A stretch of DNA of 64,000 bases from the NCBI GenBank assembly GCA_008508345.1, contig QNGE01000413.1, forward strand, positions 62,001-126,000, written 5' to 3'. The position numbers and the translations under genes were made by a program. Shown piece by piece: positions 12,190 to 25,420 of the stretch. The stretch comes from Paragonimus westermani. Taxonomy: Eukaryota > Platyhelminthes > Trematoda > Plagiorchiida > Troglotrematidae. The notes under the pieces were generated by a model. It saw only the letters and a program-made list of their open reading frames with translations, was not told the origin of the DNA and searched no databases. How positions within the stretch are numbered: the first letter of the stretch is position 1; each line of letters starts with the position of its first letter.

Positions 12190-15100
12190 TTTACAGGTAT
12201 GTCTGGATGGAGCCCGCGTAGTTTGTGTTCTGTTTTTGCAAACTGCAATTGAGAACCAGGTGTCAGTGGTTAACTGTCAACTCCCATTCGAAATAATTCT
12301 TCGATCAGTCGTTGGAAACTCTCTAAAAATGCTGAGACTATTGAAAGAGATTATTTTTCACTTCACCGTTGATAATAGCCTGTAGCCTTTCGACTTGTCT
12401 TCCTTACGAGGCTCTAGCCTAGTGCATGTGTAACGGAAAATAATGAATGGACTACAACAAACCTCGACACATGATAACGAGTGAAGTCAGTTACCGAACG
12501 CATCGAGAATGGACAATGTTCATGAAAGGTCCAGTGGTAATGGAGAAGTATTCGGTGTGTCCCAAGCATAATCGATTACACGAGGAGCTGCAGCTGAAAT
12601 TGAATCCAACAATGGAATGTTGAGCTGGCTGCCAATCAACAACCGTTGAAGGAAGAACTAATATAAGCATGTAGTAGGGTATTATTCAAACGTGTTGTGT
12701 TCATTTTTATGAAGTCAGACAAAAAATGCAACGCAGTCTGATGCAGTAGCTACTCGAGGTTAACAGAATGAAGTGTAAAACAGTGGCAACACCTCACATG
12801 TAGGGATCGAGGTAAAGCCACATTTTCACCATAAATTTGCAGGCAACTCACTGATGACTTACTACCGTTGTTTACCTTGCAGAATGGGAAATGAACATAA
12901 CATCACAAGGTCTTCGGTTGAAGCAAATTGAGCGCCGGTAATTCTTCTGACCTAAAAATGAACGTGCAGTCTGAACACAATTCATACATGGTTGTAGTTG
13001 AAAGTTTGGACATGAATACCCGGTTGTGTCTATTGAAAAATTATGGTGTTGTGGTTGGCAGGTCATTAACTCAGACACAAGGGTAATAGCATAAATTACG
13101 GTCTAAACGAGATTATGCACTACTGGTGAGTTCTGATGAAAACTAAATTAGTGCCTAGTGTCTTCTGTTGAAGTGAGTCACCTGAAGGCCTCATTAGAGT
13201 GCGAAGATTGTGATCAAACGTGGCTGATTTATAATCTGAAAAATCAGAGCGGTTTGTGCCGACGAACGTGCGTCCGTTCAGTGGTCATTTTAGGCATGCC
13301 TTTGTACTAGACGTTCAGCACCTACTCCTCGACAAGGACAGTCTACTTGAGCGTAAAATTTTCTTGGGAATCAGTCGTGTAATCCACAGTATTTGTGAGA
13401 ACAAATGACCAAACTTGGCACCCCGGAGAACTCTGGATATGGTCAACAGTGAGAGTAGTACGCGGTCGCTACAATGATGAGCGAACATTTCCTTCATGAG
13501 CGAAAAGTTGGTTTACTTCTTCAAGAGCGTCGCAGTCCCCAACAAGGCAAAGATGGCAGTCTCATACCTGTCAGCCAGCATTAACAGTGAATTGTGCACA
13601 ACGATAAGCAACCCGATATGTAGAACATCTGCCGCGTACACCTGTTAACATGCGTACACCGCTCATCGATTGGCAGACTTGTACGTCTATGCACAGAATC
13701 AAGTCACACAAATAATTTCATGCATGTCTTTTCGATTTAGTGGTTATACGTTGATTATAGATCGAAAGCAGTTATTTGCAACATGTCTACCTATAACTGA
13801 ACGGACTCAAAATTTTCTCAGTTGCAGTCATGTAAGTACAAAAAATTCATTTGGTGCTTTTCATCTTTCGAACACTTCGTGTCGTAGGCCTGTAAACAGT
13901 AGGTCGAATTTTAGACTCCGTAGGTGACCCGTGATTACTATTCGGCGCCGTTTATTTGTTGCAAGAAAGTTGGCACGTCAGTCGTTTGAGTGTAATTATA
14001 GATTTATTTCGTATACTTCACTTAGAAGTCAACAACACTATCGATAAAACACTCACTACTATAGTGCAGAGAATATTAGTTGGTGAGGCAACAATTTAGC
14101 TGTGGCCTTTAGAAAAGATAGTACCACCAGTTAGGCGACCGTAAGTCAAAGCGAGAAAAAGGAGGTAGCCTGTAGATTGTCTCATTATTTCAAACAATTC
14201 TGTCGAACAGGTTGGGCTTAAAACTCAGGTAACTGCCAACGACTTTATCAATAAAATCGGCAGATCGTAGTAGAATAACTTAAATTGCCCTCAGCAGACA
14301 ATACTGATGGCTTGACCTCAACTAGTTTCACAATTACGTCTAGCAAAACCTTGAAATATCATCGGCAAGCCATCAGATGTGTGGTACAGACACAGTTGAG
14401 CAAACCAAGGATGAACCCATCGCATATCAGTGGTAGGCCCAATAAGGTATTGTAGTGATAACACTCTTGGGAGTAACAGCAAGTAATGCACTTGCTCGAG
14501 CCCGGTACCAGCCTCGACACAGTAGAAATACCAGCCTATTCTGAGACACAAGTATTTTTATAAATATCAATACGTAAAGTAGCTAGAGGGATCTCTTGGT
14601 TGGCAGTTGATGGATCAACCACATCATATTAACCAGGACACTCAGGATTGTTTATCGTCATACGGCTACGATTGGTGGACCAGAAACTATAGCGTGTTGT
14701 GGTTTACAAACGGTTCCTCTAGAGCCTGAGTTTACTACAGACAGCCACCGTAGTTAGTTTGTTTGCTACCTGGATACTAAGGCTGTACCCCGTATATGAC
14801 GTCCTCCGGAGCGTCGTGAAACATACTCTTCAGAGAAGCAACAGCAATATCTGGTTAAACTCGAATCTCTGCGGGAAATGTATCAAAGAGTGCTATAGAT
14901 AATTCCAGTTTTATATCTAGATGTTTACTTACAAGAATCTAGTCTTGGAATGTTTTCAGTGTAAGAACCTCTCGAGGTGCACCCAGTGTCACTGAGTGAT
15001 CATAAGCTAAATCATCCCAGTTTCATGACTGCCAGGTACCTGCTGACCTTTCCAAATCAAGTGTATCGTATTTCCAATAAATTGTTCAAGGAGTTCACGC

Positions 15101-16830
15101 AGCGCTGATGAGGGGAGCTAACACGCTTGCGCTGCGTTCACTGCGTTGTGAGGCCGAAACAGTGGACCAGGTAAGCTGTATTCTAAATGCGTGATCGACC
15201 GTTTCAAATGTCGACACACGCCAACGTCCCTTCTGGAAACTCGCTTGTCTGTCGTACACCCAAAATCAGGATGAGTATGAGGCTGTTGTGGCAGAATTTC
15301 TATTGTGTCAGATGGCAAATGTAATTTGATCTAGTTACTCTTCCGAACTTGTTAGTTTTGCTAGTCGTTGGCAATGTGACGTCGGGTTAAAAGCATTTTT
15401 CTATCTTTCCGTATCCTAAAATCAAGCGGTCCAACGAAACTGAATTAAATTAGCAACATTGTCATAATCCTGTTTGTCATATCCCTCCACTTCATCAGAA
15501 TGTATAAAACAGTTCTCATCCCCACCAACATCTTGATTCCTGTCACAACCTGCATCTTCATCGTCGTCATCATCATCACTGTTAAATCATCTGAAAGGTC
15601 GGATTATACGTTCTATTAGCCTGAAAACGGGCCGAAAGAAGAAAGGTTTGTGTAGACACGTACACCGATGCCAAATGTGGTTGGACAATTATAAATATTA
15701 CCAAATGAGATGAAAAAGCACTTACGACCAAGTATACAAACGCACATATAGCAGCGTAGGGAACACGTGGCAATTCGGGCGTTAAAATATGTGACACACG
15801 GCCATAACTCATATTTAAAAAAAATATCACACGATATCGCAGGAAAAGGAATATGAAGAACAAAGTCGGGTACAGTTTGAATGTTTGCGACAAATGTGGA
15901 ATCGCTGATAATCAGACAAATGTCGGTGTCCATTCGCACAAAGTGGGATCGGATAGGGCAAACTAACGATTCGTATCAACATCGAAAACAAATATATACT
16001 ACTTTAAAAGTGTACGTAGTGTAGTCAATGTGTGCGAAATTAAACGACATAGTTGCCATCAGCCACCATTGTGATCATCATAACTATTCTCAGCCTAACT
16101 GCAGCAGGCGTGCTTCCCGGCAAGCAATCTGTAGAAACACGCTTTCCAAGCGCGAACAGCGGGGCGCATTGTCTCATGACACAACAGCTTATAAAATGTC
16201 TTTGTATCCCCTTAGTTTATTAACAACAGAGCATAGACTGTTCATAATCCTTATTGCCTTAAAATCTTCGACATGGCGAATGAACCGCCCGGTTTATCGT
16301 CATATTCATGGTCATAAGAAGGTTGCAAGCTTGACAGCTCTTAACTATCACGCACGCCCTTGAACAGTTAGTGTGGATAAAAAAACAAACTGAAGTTTGT
16401 TTCAGATTGAATACCACCGGGATTCCGAATTCATATAAGCATTTCTGCTAGCCCGTTTCGAAAGGGATTGCTGGGCATGAGTTTCGTTCTTATTGAAGCT
16501 TATCAGCATTGCACGTTTTTATGCGGACCGGAATTTATACTCCGACCCTCGTGCTTGTAAGACTAGTGTGTTAACATTAGAGATAAGATGGTTAGATGAT
16601 TTGAAATAACTTAAATCCCCGAACTTCTGTTGGTGATTTAAGTCATGCGCAGCTGATCTGATAGGGACTACAATTTTGACATAACTGAAATGTCTTGATC
16701 ACCCAGTTGTCAGTTGGATCGAAAGGAGCGATTTTAATAATTATCCTCTCGGAATGATCGGGCAAGGTGGCTGCTATTCACAAAGGATTGTAGCTGAGCG
16801 TCTGAAAATGATCACTCTGACATACGCATT
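12190..16830. other. Unassigned DNA
   Basis: Apart from the SINE tail at 13115-13230 and a short GTC/ATC-rich trinucleotide stretch near 15555-15585, I recognise nothing. The paired overlapping frames at 15582-15939 look like chance frames. Confidence 0.35.
13115..13230 (+). repeat. SINE-like repeat, family B, 3' part only
   Basis: GCACTACTGGTGAGTTCTGA then AGTGCCTAGTGTCTTCTGT and GCGAAGATTGTGATCAAACG. This matches the tail of the family B unit without the tRNA-like body. Confidence 0.4.
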
Positions 16831-16834
16831 GTGA

Positions 16835-16990
16835 GGTTCTGGCGCTGTGGTTAGCAAGCTAGTCCCACAGGCATTAGAACCTGACTACAACTTACAGGCC
16901 AGATAAGGATGTGAATTAATGGTGAGTTCTAACGGGAGCGAAACTCGCGTCTAACGAGTCCTTTCGAGGTGAGCTAGCTGGAAGACATCT
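16835..16990 (+). repeat. SINE-like repeat, family B (diverged)
   Basis: GGCGCTGTGGTTAGCAAGCT body, then AAGGATGTGAATTAATGGTGAG and GCGAAACTCGCGTCTAACGA, ending with AGCTGGAAGACATCTGAATGCC. The same order of blocks is seen in the better-preserved copy at 61000-61180. Confidence 0.5.
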
Positions 16991-17084
16991 GAATGCCAAG
17001 AGTGGGACCAAGCATCGGTGTTGTTCATTCTGAACTACTCAACAGTCCTGAACTCCTATCAAATATTGGAGTATGTAAGATATC

Positions 17085-17185
17085 CGCACCAAATTTAGTA
17101 CGGATGAAGTTGAACAGTTTGGGCGTCGTGTTTAACATGTCATTGATAAACAGATTGGGAATAACACAACGTTCCGAGCAAGTTG
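17085..17185 (-). repeat. Dispersed repeat, about 95 bases (copy 1)
   Basis: In minus sense aligns with 24105-24199. Both translate to a similar peptide, here PKLFNFIRTKFGADI. Nearby, GATAAACAGATTGG (about 17146) and CCAATCTGTTTATC (about 17200) can pair as a 14-base stem, and ATCAAATATTGGAGTAT occurs twice (17058, 17213). Confidence 0.5.
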
Positions 17186-17369
17186 TATTACACTGCGTTC
17201 CAATCTGTTTATCAAATATTGGAGTATATTTCAATGACCCAACGCAGAGTGTGTACACTGCTGTGACCACAAAAGAAGATCAGCCTGGAAGTTGCTTATT
17301 GCGCAAGTTCCCTTACTGCTTATGCGAAAACAGAATAGCGGACACGTACAGTGATCTGCATAGTTGACC

Positions 17370-19450
17370 TGTGTCTGCACCATTTGGGCAGCAGTGCCAG
17401 GTCATTCACTTTGGTGACACGTCCCACATAGTGCGTGCACACTGCTCCAATAATCGCTTCTGATCCCTCGTCTTCCTGACGTCAAGACCTGCCTTTCAGT
17501 TCCCCGTAGTACGCACTATACTACTCACAAACGAATGTGCACATTATACAACATCCACAACCGGTAGTTCCCCAGCTCATTAACAAAATGCGCACGACCT
17601 TCTTTATTATCTTGCGAATTCACACCATTAATTAGGTGGAACAGTTTTTGACAGTAAAGAAACGGCCGTCGAAATAACGGCTAATGATTGTAATGGATAC
17701 GTCCTTGTTAGTTCGCCTCCTCAGACAATTCGACGGGTCTCCGCTCACTCATACAATAGGTCTGCCAATCTTCACCTTGACACGATTGCTTTAAGACAAC
17801 CACCGCCTCGTTTTGGTTCATGGTTGATAGTGTCACCATGAAGTCAACTGGTATAAGGTTTGCAATGTATGCCAATCATCTTCCACGTCATCCTCCGGTC
17901 TTTACCCCGTCCAAACGCGCGAATGCTACGCTTACGTGTTTTCAAAGTGGTACACGATTAACTTGGTTCCTCAGGCATCGCATCGACTGCCAGACATCCA
18001 AGTAAATGTGCTGACCAGAACTGGTTCATACAGCGTCCTCCAGTGATTACCTATCAGTCTGGTTTGGTCGAACATCGCATCGGTCAACGTCCATGATATA
18101 ATAGCCAATGTCTAACTGTTTGAGGATGTCCTCCGCATGGTTTTAACCTGTCCCTGTTTCCCGTCCCCCACTTTCTTTCTGTACACTCCGATCATGATCG
18201 ACCAATTGGTGACCGACCCGGCCGCTGAATTTCCCATGTGAGAACGCTCTCGCATGAGTGGTACATTTGTCAAGGGGTCAGGTGTAATCCGTCAACCAAT
18301 CGTTAGTACCGGCAAGTATCAAGTGCACTGATTCAGAAATTTAGAGCACCAAAGTTGAAATCTTCAATACAAAGCTGGAAATACTGTGAAAAAAATATAG
18401 CTTGTTTCACTGGCATCAGATTCCTTGGACAAATAAATCACCACCATCTATCAGTAACTGAAACGTGGTGATTTGTGCCATCACGGCTATCCCATTAGAC
18501 ATGCATGCTCGTTAGGCCGGTGCGGAGTTCCCGCGCCGTGAAAGATTGGCTGATCGCTCAGTAAGTTTTGCATGAGAGGGGTGACAATCATGCCTGCCCA
18601 GGGCACGTGTCATTGTGGCAGTCATGCAGGCCTAATCGATCGATTAAAGTGCATCCCATGCTCAGTTCGACTGTCTGGCTGACACTGTGGCAATGCGTCA
18701 CGCCTGACAGGCCAGTCAAAATGCGACCAACGCACCTGAAACGTGCGTGAACATGCACCGTCCACTGGACTTTAGGTTCCAGTGCACGTAAAGACACTAG
18801 TTAGAGCTCCTAAACTCGTGAGATCTGTGCTTCCCACTGAGGTGCAAAGCTGTGGTGCGACAGAACAGAGCTGTCTGAAAGTTGGGTCGGTGTGAGTGAA
18901 GTGGTCACAGAAGACGCATGTTCATAAAGGAAAGTTAACCAAGCACTGCGCGAGAGCTGTACACCGTACAGTGAACACTGGTGCACCGGTAAGACAATAG
19001 GCTGAGAAATTGAGTGGATTGGTTAATCGGTGTGTGATTTAGCATAAGTCATCTCACACATACGTGTTCTGGTCAAAGCTAATGGAATTTCTTAACTGCG
19101 AATATCCTGTGAACACTAGACGACACAATACAAGACAGCTATGGCTTCAGAAAGCGAATCATCAAAATGAACATGTGATGTGTTCCTAGCTCCCCCAGAG
19201 AACAGGCGGAACGAAGACCGCCTGAATTTTAGATCAGTGTAAGTCTGAATGACAACATCGCGTGTCTCATGCACTCGACCGCATGTCAAATTGAAGCGAC
19301 AACAACACATCGCTCTAAGCCATCACAATCAAGGCCAATGCATATACGGTGGACGGCCGGTCTGCCCATGTGGCATCTCTTGCGGCCTCCAACATCTTCC
19401 CCCATATTACTTTGAGTATCAGAGGATTTCTTTCGAGGATTCATCTGGAG
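17370..19450. other. Unassigned DNA
   Basis: Contains the weak tandem repeat at 18608-18750. No coding family recognised. Some of 19116-19450 may be the 3' end of the Gypsy relic, but nothing in it proves that. Confidence 0.3.
18608..18750 (+). repeat. Diverged two-unit tandem repeat, period about 72 bases
   Basis: TGTGGCAGTCATGCAGGCC... at 18615 and TGTGGCAATGCGTCACGCC... at 18687 start similar units. In one frame they give LWQSCRPNRSIKVHPM and LWQCVTPDRPVKMRPT. No function seen. Confidence 0.35.
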
Positions 19451-20230
19451 TTGTCGTGTGAAGAGTTGACTTCTACGGAGGTGTCTCATCTCAGGTAGCT
19501 GATCGCAGGGTGAGGCATCAGCGTCCAGTATGTGTGGTTTTATGCGCTGTATCTGTCTGGCGTTTCCTGAAACATCTGCCGGCCAGTATAAGAGACCATT
19601 TGAAATAATTTCTTATGGTTCAGGTTGTTCGTATCTTCTGCAAAACTGGTTGGTGTGCCTCATCCATTGTTCATTCTCGACTTCGTACTCACAAACAATA
19701 AGCACCCTGTCTACCTGTAATGGTCCCAGCATTCCACGTCGAACATCAGCTCCTGAAATCTTTTGCATACACAGTGTTACCAGCGTCTTATTGTCTGTCA
19801 GATTGCTGAGGTTGTACTTTTGATGCTACACGAAGCTCGTAATCAGAATGTGACCCAGGTAACACAATTCCACATTTCGTCTGCATTTTTATTCCAAGTG
19901 AACATTCGCTAGGTGAAACATTACCCGGAACATTTAAATTCAGGGTTATTTTATAACTCAGTAAAAACAGATCCAGGACGTTATCCGTATGTAGTTCTTC
20001 AGGGTAGTTAAAGAAGTGTCGATTCACAGTAGTCACAAATCTCTTCGCTTGTCAATTTAACTATGGTAACTGACTGTGACATAGTGGAGTTCTTAGGTGC
20101 GCAACACCATTAGTTGAACAAAAGTTTGAGAACTCACTGGATGTGAACTGGGCACTGTTATCTGCAACAAGCACCTCAGAAAAGTCATCTGCCCATGTGG
20201 TGTCTGTTATTGCCTCCAACAAAACCAATA
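19450..20230 (-). mobile_element. Gypsy-type LTR element, integrase relic
   Basis: Minus translation in several frames gives EVLVADNSAQFTSSEFSNFC with HLRTP (second catalytic Asp region, about 20190-20080). Then come VLDLFLLSYKITLNLNVPGN and PSECSLGIKMQTKC (19788-20036), and a C-terminal chromodomain-like stretch with YAKDFRS, NAGTITGR and MRHTNQF (down to about 19620). The catalytic Glu region is unreadable. Stops and frameshifts show an old relic. Its motifs differ from the integrase at 37952, so it belongs to a different Gypsy lineage. Confidence 0.75.
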
Positions 20231-20239
20231 TAAAAAAAC

Positions 20240-21760
20240 GACAACGCTGAGTCGATGAACAAGGTCAGTCAGACGAACATGAACCACGTCGCATCCAGCT
20301 ACATACACGAGAGACGTCCTCAAGTTACACAAACTTTTGCCACCTGTGATTCGGCTATCAGCTCGCAGTATAGGTCGAGAGGAAGACACAAGGCATGCTG
20401 TAAAAACCACGTATACCACGTGTACCTATTGCATACAACTGTACAACGTTCATATGTGAAAATGAGCTCTCTGCAATCATTGTTCAGGGACCATAAAAGT
20501 CATTATCACCCTCGTACAAAACCATACACCCATCTGAGATATTCATGCCTAAACTGGTTACAAAAACCAAATATTTAGTCAGACAAATCTCGTAACCAGT
20601 ACAGAGGGAGTACATTTTTTTGATCATGACTAGTGCAAGAAAATGTCTATAAACCTTTTCCTCTTTCAAACGCGTATAATCCCATCTATGAACACCAATC
20701 AGTCACTTGAAATTACACGCAAAGTGGTTTTGGGGGCCAGCATTATGACTGCTAGTTTAGAAACGACCAGAATGATCTTGTTAGTGCAGTGCATGGACTA
20801 CTCAAATCAAATGGTCATATCCCTGAGGAAATCACGCATGGTTTTTCTTTGAGATCAATCGTCCATTAAAACAACGGAGTATTTAATGTGGGCGTTTCTT
20901 TAAACTATGATGAGTAGAACAACCTCCTTATTGTAAAGAAGGTCTTTTTGCAGTGTCCTTGTTTCAACAGAACACCACACCGTGGCAAAAGTCAGTGGAA
21001 CCCAACCGGACCAGTTACATTGTCTTAGACTCGTACACTTTAGAACACATGCAGCCGACACAGACCAAGCCTCGACTGATCGGTTTCGCCTTGACCTTTC
21101 TCACAGGGTTTGCAAAGCCACGGGAGTTCGGCTGCGCTGTTATGTTACGTGATACGGATTCGCCTGGTCTCGCTGGCATGGCAACGGCAATTTCAGCCCG
21201 ATGATGGAAGTCGTGTATGCCAGTGACATTGGCGAAATTGCATTTTACAAATGGCCCACATGAGCAAACAAACTGTGATTGTAGTCGGAAGACTTCATAT
21301 GCCGCACATAAGTAGGCCCGGCAGAAATAGATTAGGATAATGAACTGATGTGCGCGAGTCATTCCTCTCGGATGGCCGTGCACAGTCGATTTCTATTTAA
21401 ATCCAAACGGCAGATGTTGAAAACTACGGTCGTATGAGTCTTCTTGGGCGATCCTTATTTTTTAATTTTTTTGTCAAGTGTTCTAACGTTATGAAACGCT
21501 GTACCTGACGTGCACGCATCAAGGTCGCCTGTGTGCCTCACGCTGGTGCTGAGACTTAAGCTGCGTTCTGATTGGTCGTTCACGTAACTAAGTGTGACGC
21601 TACCGCATGTAAATGCAACAGTACAGCATGTACTCCGGAGTCACGTGCTCTCCTTACTGTTATTGCCTGTAAGGCTTACTGGTGAATGCACCAGAATAGG
21701 AACACAGCACCTACAAATTCCTAGTGAGCGGGTTTCTGAAATACACGTCTTGTGACCACC
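20240..21760. other. Unassigned DNA
   Basis: Includes a 122-residue minus frame at 21015-21383, higher in GC than its surroundings, with CX2-type Cys pairs but no known family. It may be an unrecognised repeat. Confidence 0.3.
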
Positions 21761-21762
21761 CC

Positions 21763-22638
21763 CTATAATCCAAATAGCGAGGATTCCATCGCAGTGTTTA
21801 TGGACGTCATAACGGTTCGCGGGTTGCTGCAGCTAGACATTAGTGAAAGGTCACTATGCTCCTCGTAGATAGTAAAAACAAACAGTCGGTCCATGACCGG
21901 TGCCGACCGGATTGTGATGGACAGCCGATCATAGAACTGGTCCTTTGTATCATCAGTGTGACACTGTTGGACAGTAAACATTAAAAATTTGGCACATTCA
22001 CCTTGACCGAGTTGCAGGCGGATGGACATGATTCAAGGGCTAATGCCCTGCAGTACACCTATTACTATAGGACCGATGCGGTCAGAGAGTGCGAAACACG
22101 CCATGTTCCAGAGCACCGTCCGCCGCGTAACCTATCGAGTAGAAGGTGTACCCAACATCTGTTTCTCGAAACTTAAATTGATCTGCAAGCCTCGTCTCAT
22201 CCTAGACTGCTACGTCGATGCCATACTGGCTCAGTTTCATAGCGATCAGTGCAGTTCGGTGTTCTGGTCGTTCTGTGGTACTGCATCGATCCAACAACAT
22301 TCCCTTTCCCAACAGAAAGCTCATTGCGTTCCCGGGCGAGTTTCAGGTTGGTCTTCGTATTACTGAGACTCGCGTCAGCATTGTCCGCTCTAGGATTCGT
22401 GACGGAGCAGTCAATAGGGGAGGGGAGGGTTTGGCAGTAGCGTATTTTCGCCTATCCACCATTCTACAAACAGGAGATAGAGTTACCGGTGTATCCTACG
22501 TGACGGCCGATACCGTATGGTACTTGGTTTATGTTGTGCTCGCATAGATTATGTGAGCCTTGGATTCTGCCGGGACTCCCAGACCTAGACAGGAGAGCGT
22601 TTATGGCCTAAAAGTCTGTACCGCAAAGCAGCGAGTGG

Positions 22639-22673
<35 letters not shown>

Positions 22674-22890
22674 GTACAATCGCAACAACATCGACCACCA
22701 GCTGTGACTAAATAGCTGTGCATAGGCTCGACAGCTACACACCTATAAAATCAATGCACATGTATGATCAATAATACTGGAGAGACAAACAAATCACACC
22801 AACAAGACCAGACCACGCAAGAACAAACATCAAGCCGAAACAGAACACAACGCACCGGAATCACTCACAGTGAGCGCATACAACCACACA
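21763..22890 (-). pseudogene. Endonuclease-RT retroposon, 5' UTR and endonuclease N-terminus (copy 3)
   Basis: Minus translation gives RTPNCTDRYE/YGIDVAV-type pieces (about 22290-22230) and MSIRLQLGQGECAKF with CHTDDTKDQFYDRLSITIR (21763-22029). These match the EEP/AP-like endonuclease pattern TALVAREL..YGIDIAALSETR and MSLRLPLG.GK. The upstream part (22550-22890) aligns with 39700-40050, including a CA tract, and so is a shared 5' UTR. The element stops near 21763 without its RT. Confidence 0.75.
22643..22672. repeat. (CA)n microsatellite
   Basis: About 15 CA units in the 5' UTR of retroposon copy 3. The corresponding position in copy 4 (39839-39858) also carries a CA tract, so it belongs to the element. 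Confidence 0.95.
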
Positions 22891-23069
22891 TCGACCGATA
22901 AAGCCTAAGTTTGTCGCAGCTGGTACTGTTTACCTGCTACTGTCAAGCAACCACTTGGTAATACAATTTCTTTGCTCAGCAGTGGCGTTGATGGATTCCA
23001 GTGTGAACTGTGAGAAATCCTGCCGGGGCAGTCGATCCCCGAGATCATTTTCTGGATTCCCTATGAGCT

Positions 23070-23215
23070 CCTGGTGTGGTTTCGTAGCTCAGCTGGTAGT
23101 GTGCTTGCCGCGTTGAGATGTAGTGTGTCTGTTGGTCGTTCGAAACTAGACGAAGCCCTGACTTTTCACAGTTGGGTCTCATCTAAAATCACCTAGACAT
23201 CAAGAGGTGGTTTAG
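23070..23215 (+). repeat. tRNA-derived SINE, family A
   Basis: GTGTGGTTTCGTAGCTCAGC with box A at 23085-23096 and box B-like GGTCGTTCGAAACT at 23133-23146, then a tail with CACAGTTGGGTCTCATC. The related copies at 52430 and 52700 share the lead-in TGGTGTGGYTTCRTAGCT. Confidence 0.6.
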
Positions 23216-23219
23216 GTTA

Positions 23220-25420
23220 GGACTTTTGACTGACTGCATTAATAAGGAACACTAAACTAGCACGACGGTTCCAAACGTGTTCAGGCCTTCATGGTGTTGA
23301 AAATGCGTGACAGAGTTCGGCTGACAAAACGCTCATGCGAATGTACGAATGAGGTCAATCGATCAACAATGAATTTGCCGCACTTGTGAAAGGTTTTGGG
23401 GGTCAGGAAAATGGATGATCTTATGCTCACCTTGAAAATACACTAAAAACAACCTACGTAAATAGATGACCCTGTTCTGAACACATGCGCCCGAAGTTGA
23501 AAAAAACAATCAAACAGTACGAAACACGACGTGCAATACTGAATTTGAAATTTATCTTCTCCGTCCTCATTTCAGAACGCGCTCGTAAGTATAACCTCTC
23601 AGCCGTTACCGACACGTGATACACTCGGTGACATGTGAATCAGTTGCTGTCAATCTACTCAAACTTATGCCGGAGCAATCACGGTAATCGTGGAATGAAT
23701 CCGCTCCTTGATTGGAACTCCATGTCGTCATCGCAAACCGACCGTGATCCCGGCTGCAACGAGGTACTCCAATGAATCGCATATCGAGGGTTGAAGACTG
23801 ACGTTAAATCAACCTAGGCAGACCATTTGAAGAAACCAGTGCTAAAACTCCTGAAACTAAAAGTAACGAGCAATATTGTGTCCAACGTCTGTTATCTGAG
23901 GCGATAATTATTTATCCATACAAATAAATACCATCTCTTCGTGGAAGAGAAAGCAAACGAATAGGGTTGAAGTGAAATATGTAGTCCATTAACGCAGAAG
24001 ACAACACATTGCTTATCGATAAATGGGTTAGGAATAAAACAGCGTTATGAGAAAGTTGTAATACTATGTTTTTCAGCCACCTCGAGTAACCTTCCTCAGG
24101 AGTGTTGTGTTACTCTCAATCCACTTTTGAATAACATGTCAAACACGATGCCCAAACTGTTTGGCTTCATTCGTACTAAGTTTGGTGCGTATATCTGAAC
24201 ACATCACTTAAGTACATCGCTCCGTTCCAAAAGAGTTTTACATTAATAGTTCACAAGTTAGTCAGTCACTCAGTATGCGCAACCCGGTTTTACTGACTTC
24301 CGTCACAAGTGTTGTTCACGTGAGTGTGATGTTGCTAGTCGCGTGCAGGTTACTGATCTACTTGCGACCAACACCAAACATGTGGACCGACAGACAGATA
24401 TTCGTTAGTGGATGCTGACGAATAGGGTAATCATCACATGTCTCAGTTGCCGCTTGACGAGAATGATATTGTCCTAAAGTAGGCCAGGTAAGCAGACAAT
24501 GATTAGACTAAGGCGACAAAAGGCACGGTGATGTACACAGAATAATACTGAGGTGCACCAGTTGGGAACGTCCCAGTGGCGGTGAATAAATGCCAGATCG
24601 AGTGAATTGGGAGAAAACTACACCCAACAAATTACAACATGAGATCAGTGATACAATTATGGAAATGCAAGAGAGGATTAGCCGAACAAGTGAGTCACAT
24701 GGAAGGTCTTATTGAATATATCCACATCGACAGTTCCGCAGGCATGCAGGCAATGAATCATCAAGTAAACAGTACGTGTGGGCGAAGCACTGGTCAGAAT
24801 AAAGACTGAAGTCGAAAAGAAAGCTGATGGGAAATAGGGAGTTAAGACAGGGAGTATCTAGATGTTGCAGACGTAGATAACATTCGGCTATCGGTTGAGA
24901 CTCTGAATATGGTGGGTGGTGAGAAGTCAAGGGACTTAGGAGTGTGAAGAAAAGATGTACTTAAGTTGAACCAGAGTTCGACTGATCAAAAGCTCGTCAG
25001 TAAAGTGAATTCTCGTTGACTGTTATAAGCCGATTGGCACATTTTTAGTAGAACACGGTAAGCGAGGCCACAAACTCCTGGAAAGTGTGTGTTGTAAACG
25101 ATAAAATAATTTAGACTTTTGGCAATCGAAACCTGATAAACTGATTAACCGAACGGAGTTGAGAACATCATTGAGTAGACAGCAGATTGAGCGGATGTAG
25201 GGCTACGGCGGTCACCGACAACACAAGGAGTTCTGTAATTCACTTAGGAGGACGTCCGGTCCTTCCGTCCACACTTGCAGGGCACTGGTTTATGTGAACA
25301 CCGGCTGTTTGTGCATCCACATACCAAGAAAATCTGGCGCAAACAACCTGGCAGCCTACTTACCCATCCTGCTACCATTAAATGAGTGACCGATAACAGC
25401 CTGCCACAACAAGTCATCAT
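23220..25420. other. Unassigned DNA upstream of retroposon copy 1
   Basis: Holds only the 95-base repeat at 24105-24199. No endonuclease half of the downstream retroposon is visible here, which supports 5' truncation of that copy. Confidence 0.35.
24105..24199 (+). repeat. Dispersed repeat, about 95 bases (copy 2)
   Basis: TGTTGTGTTACTCTCAATCC through ACTAAGTTTGGTGCGTATAT. Translates to PKLFGFIRTKFGAYI in the frame conserved with 17085-17185. No surrounding element is recognised. Confidence 0.5.

Noticed and set aside
22022..22547. Three overlapping + strand frames of 63-114 residues
   Set aside because: They are antisense to the minus-strand endonuclease and 5' UTR of retroposon copy 3. 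The equivalent frames recur antisense to copy 4 at 39110-39529.
23085..23146. A true tRNA gene
   Set aside because: Boxes A and B are present but no acceptor or anticodon stem can be formed, and related copies exist. It is a SINE body.
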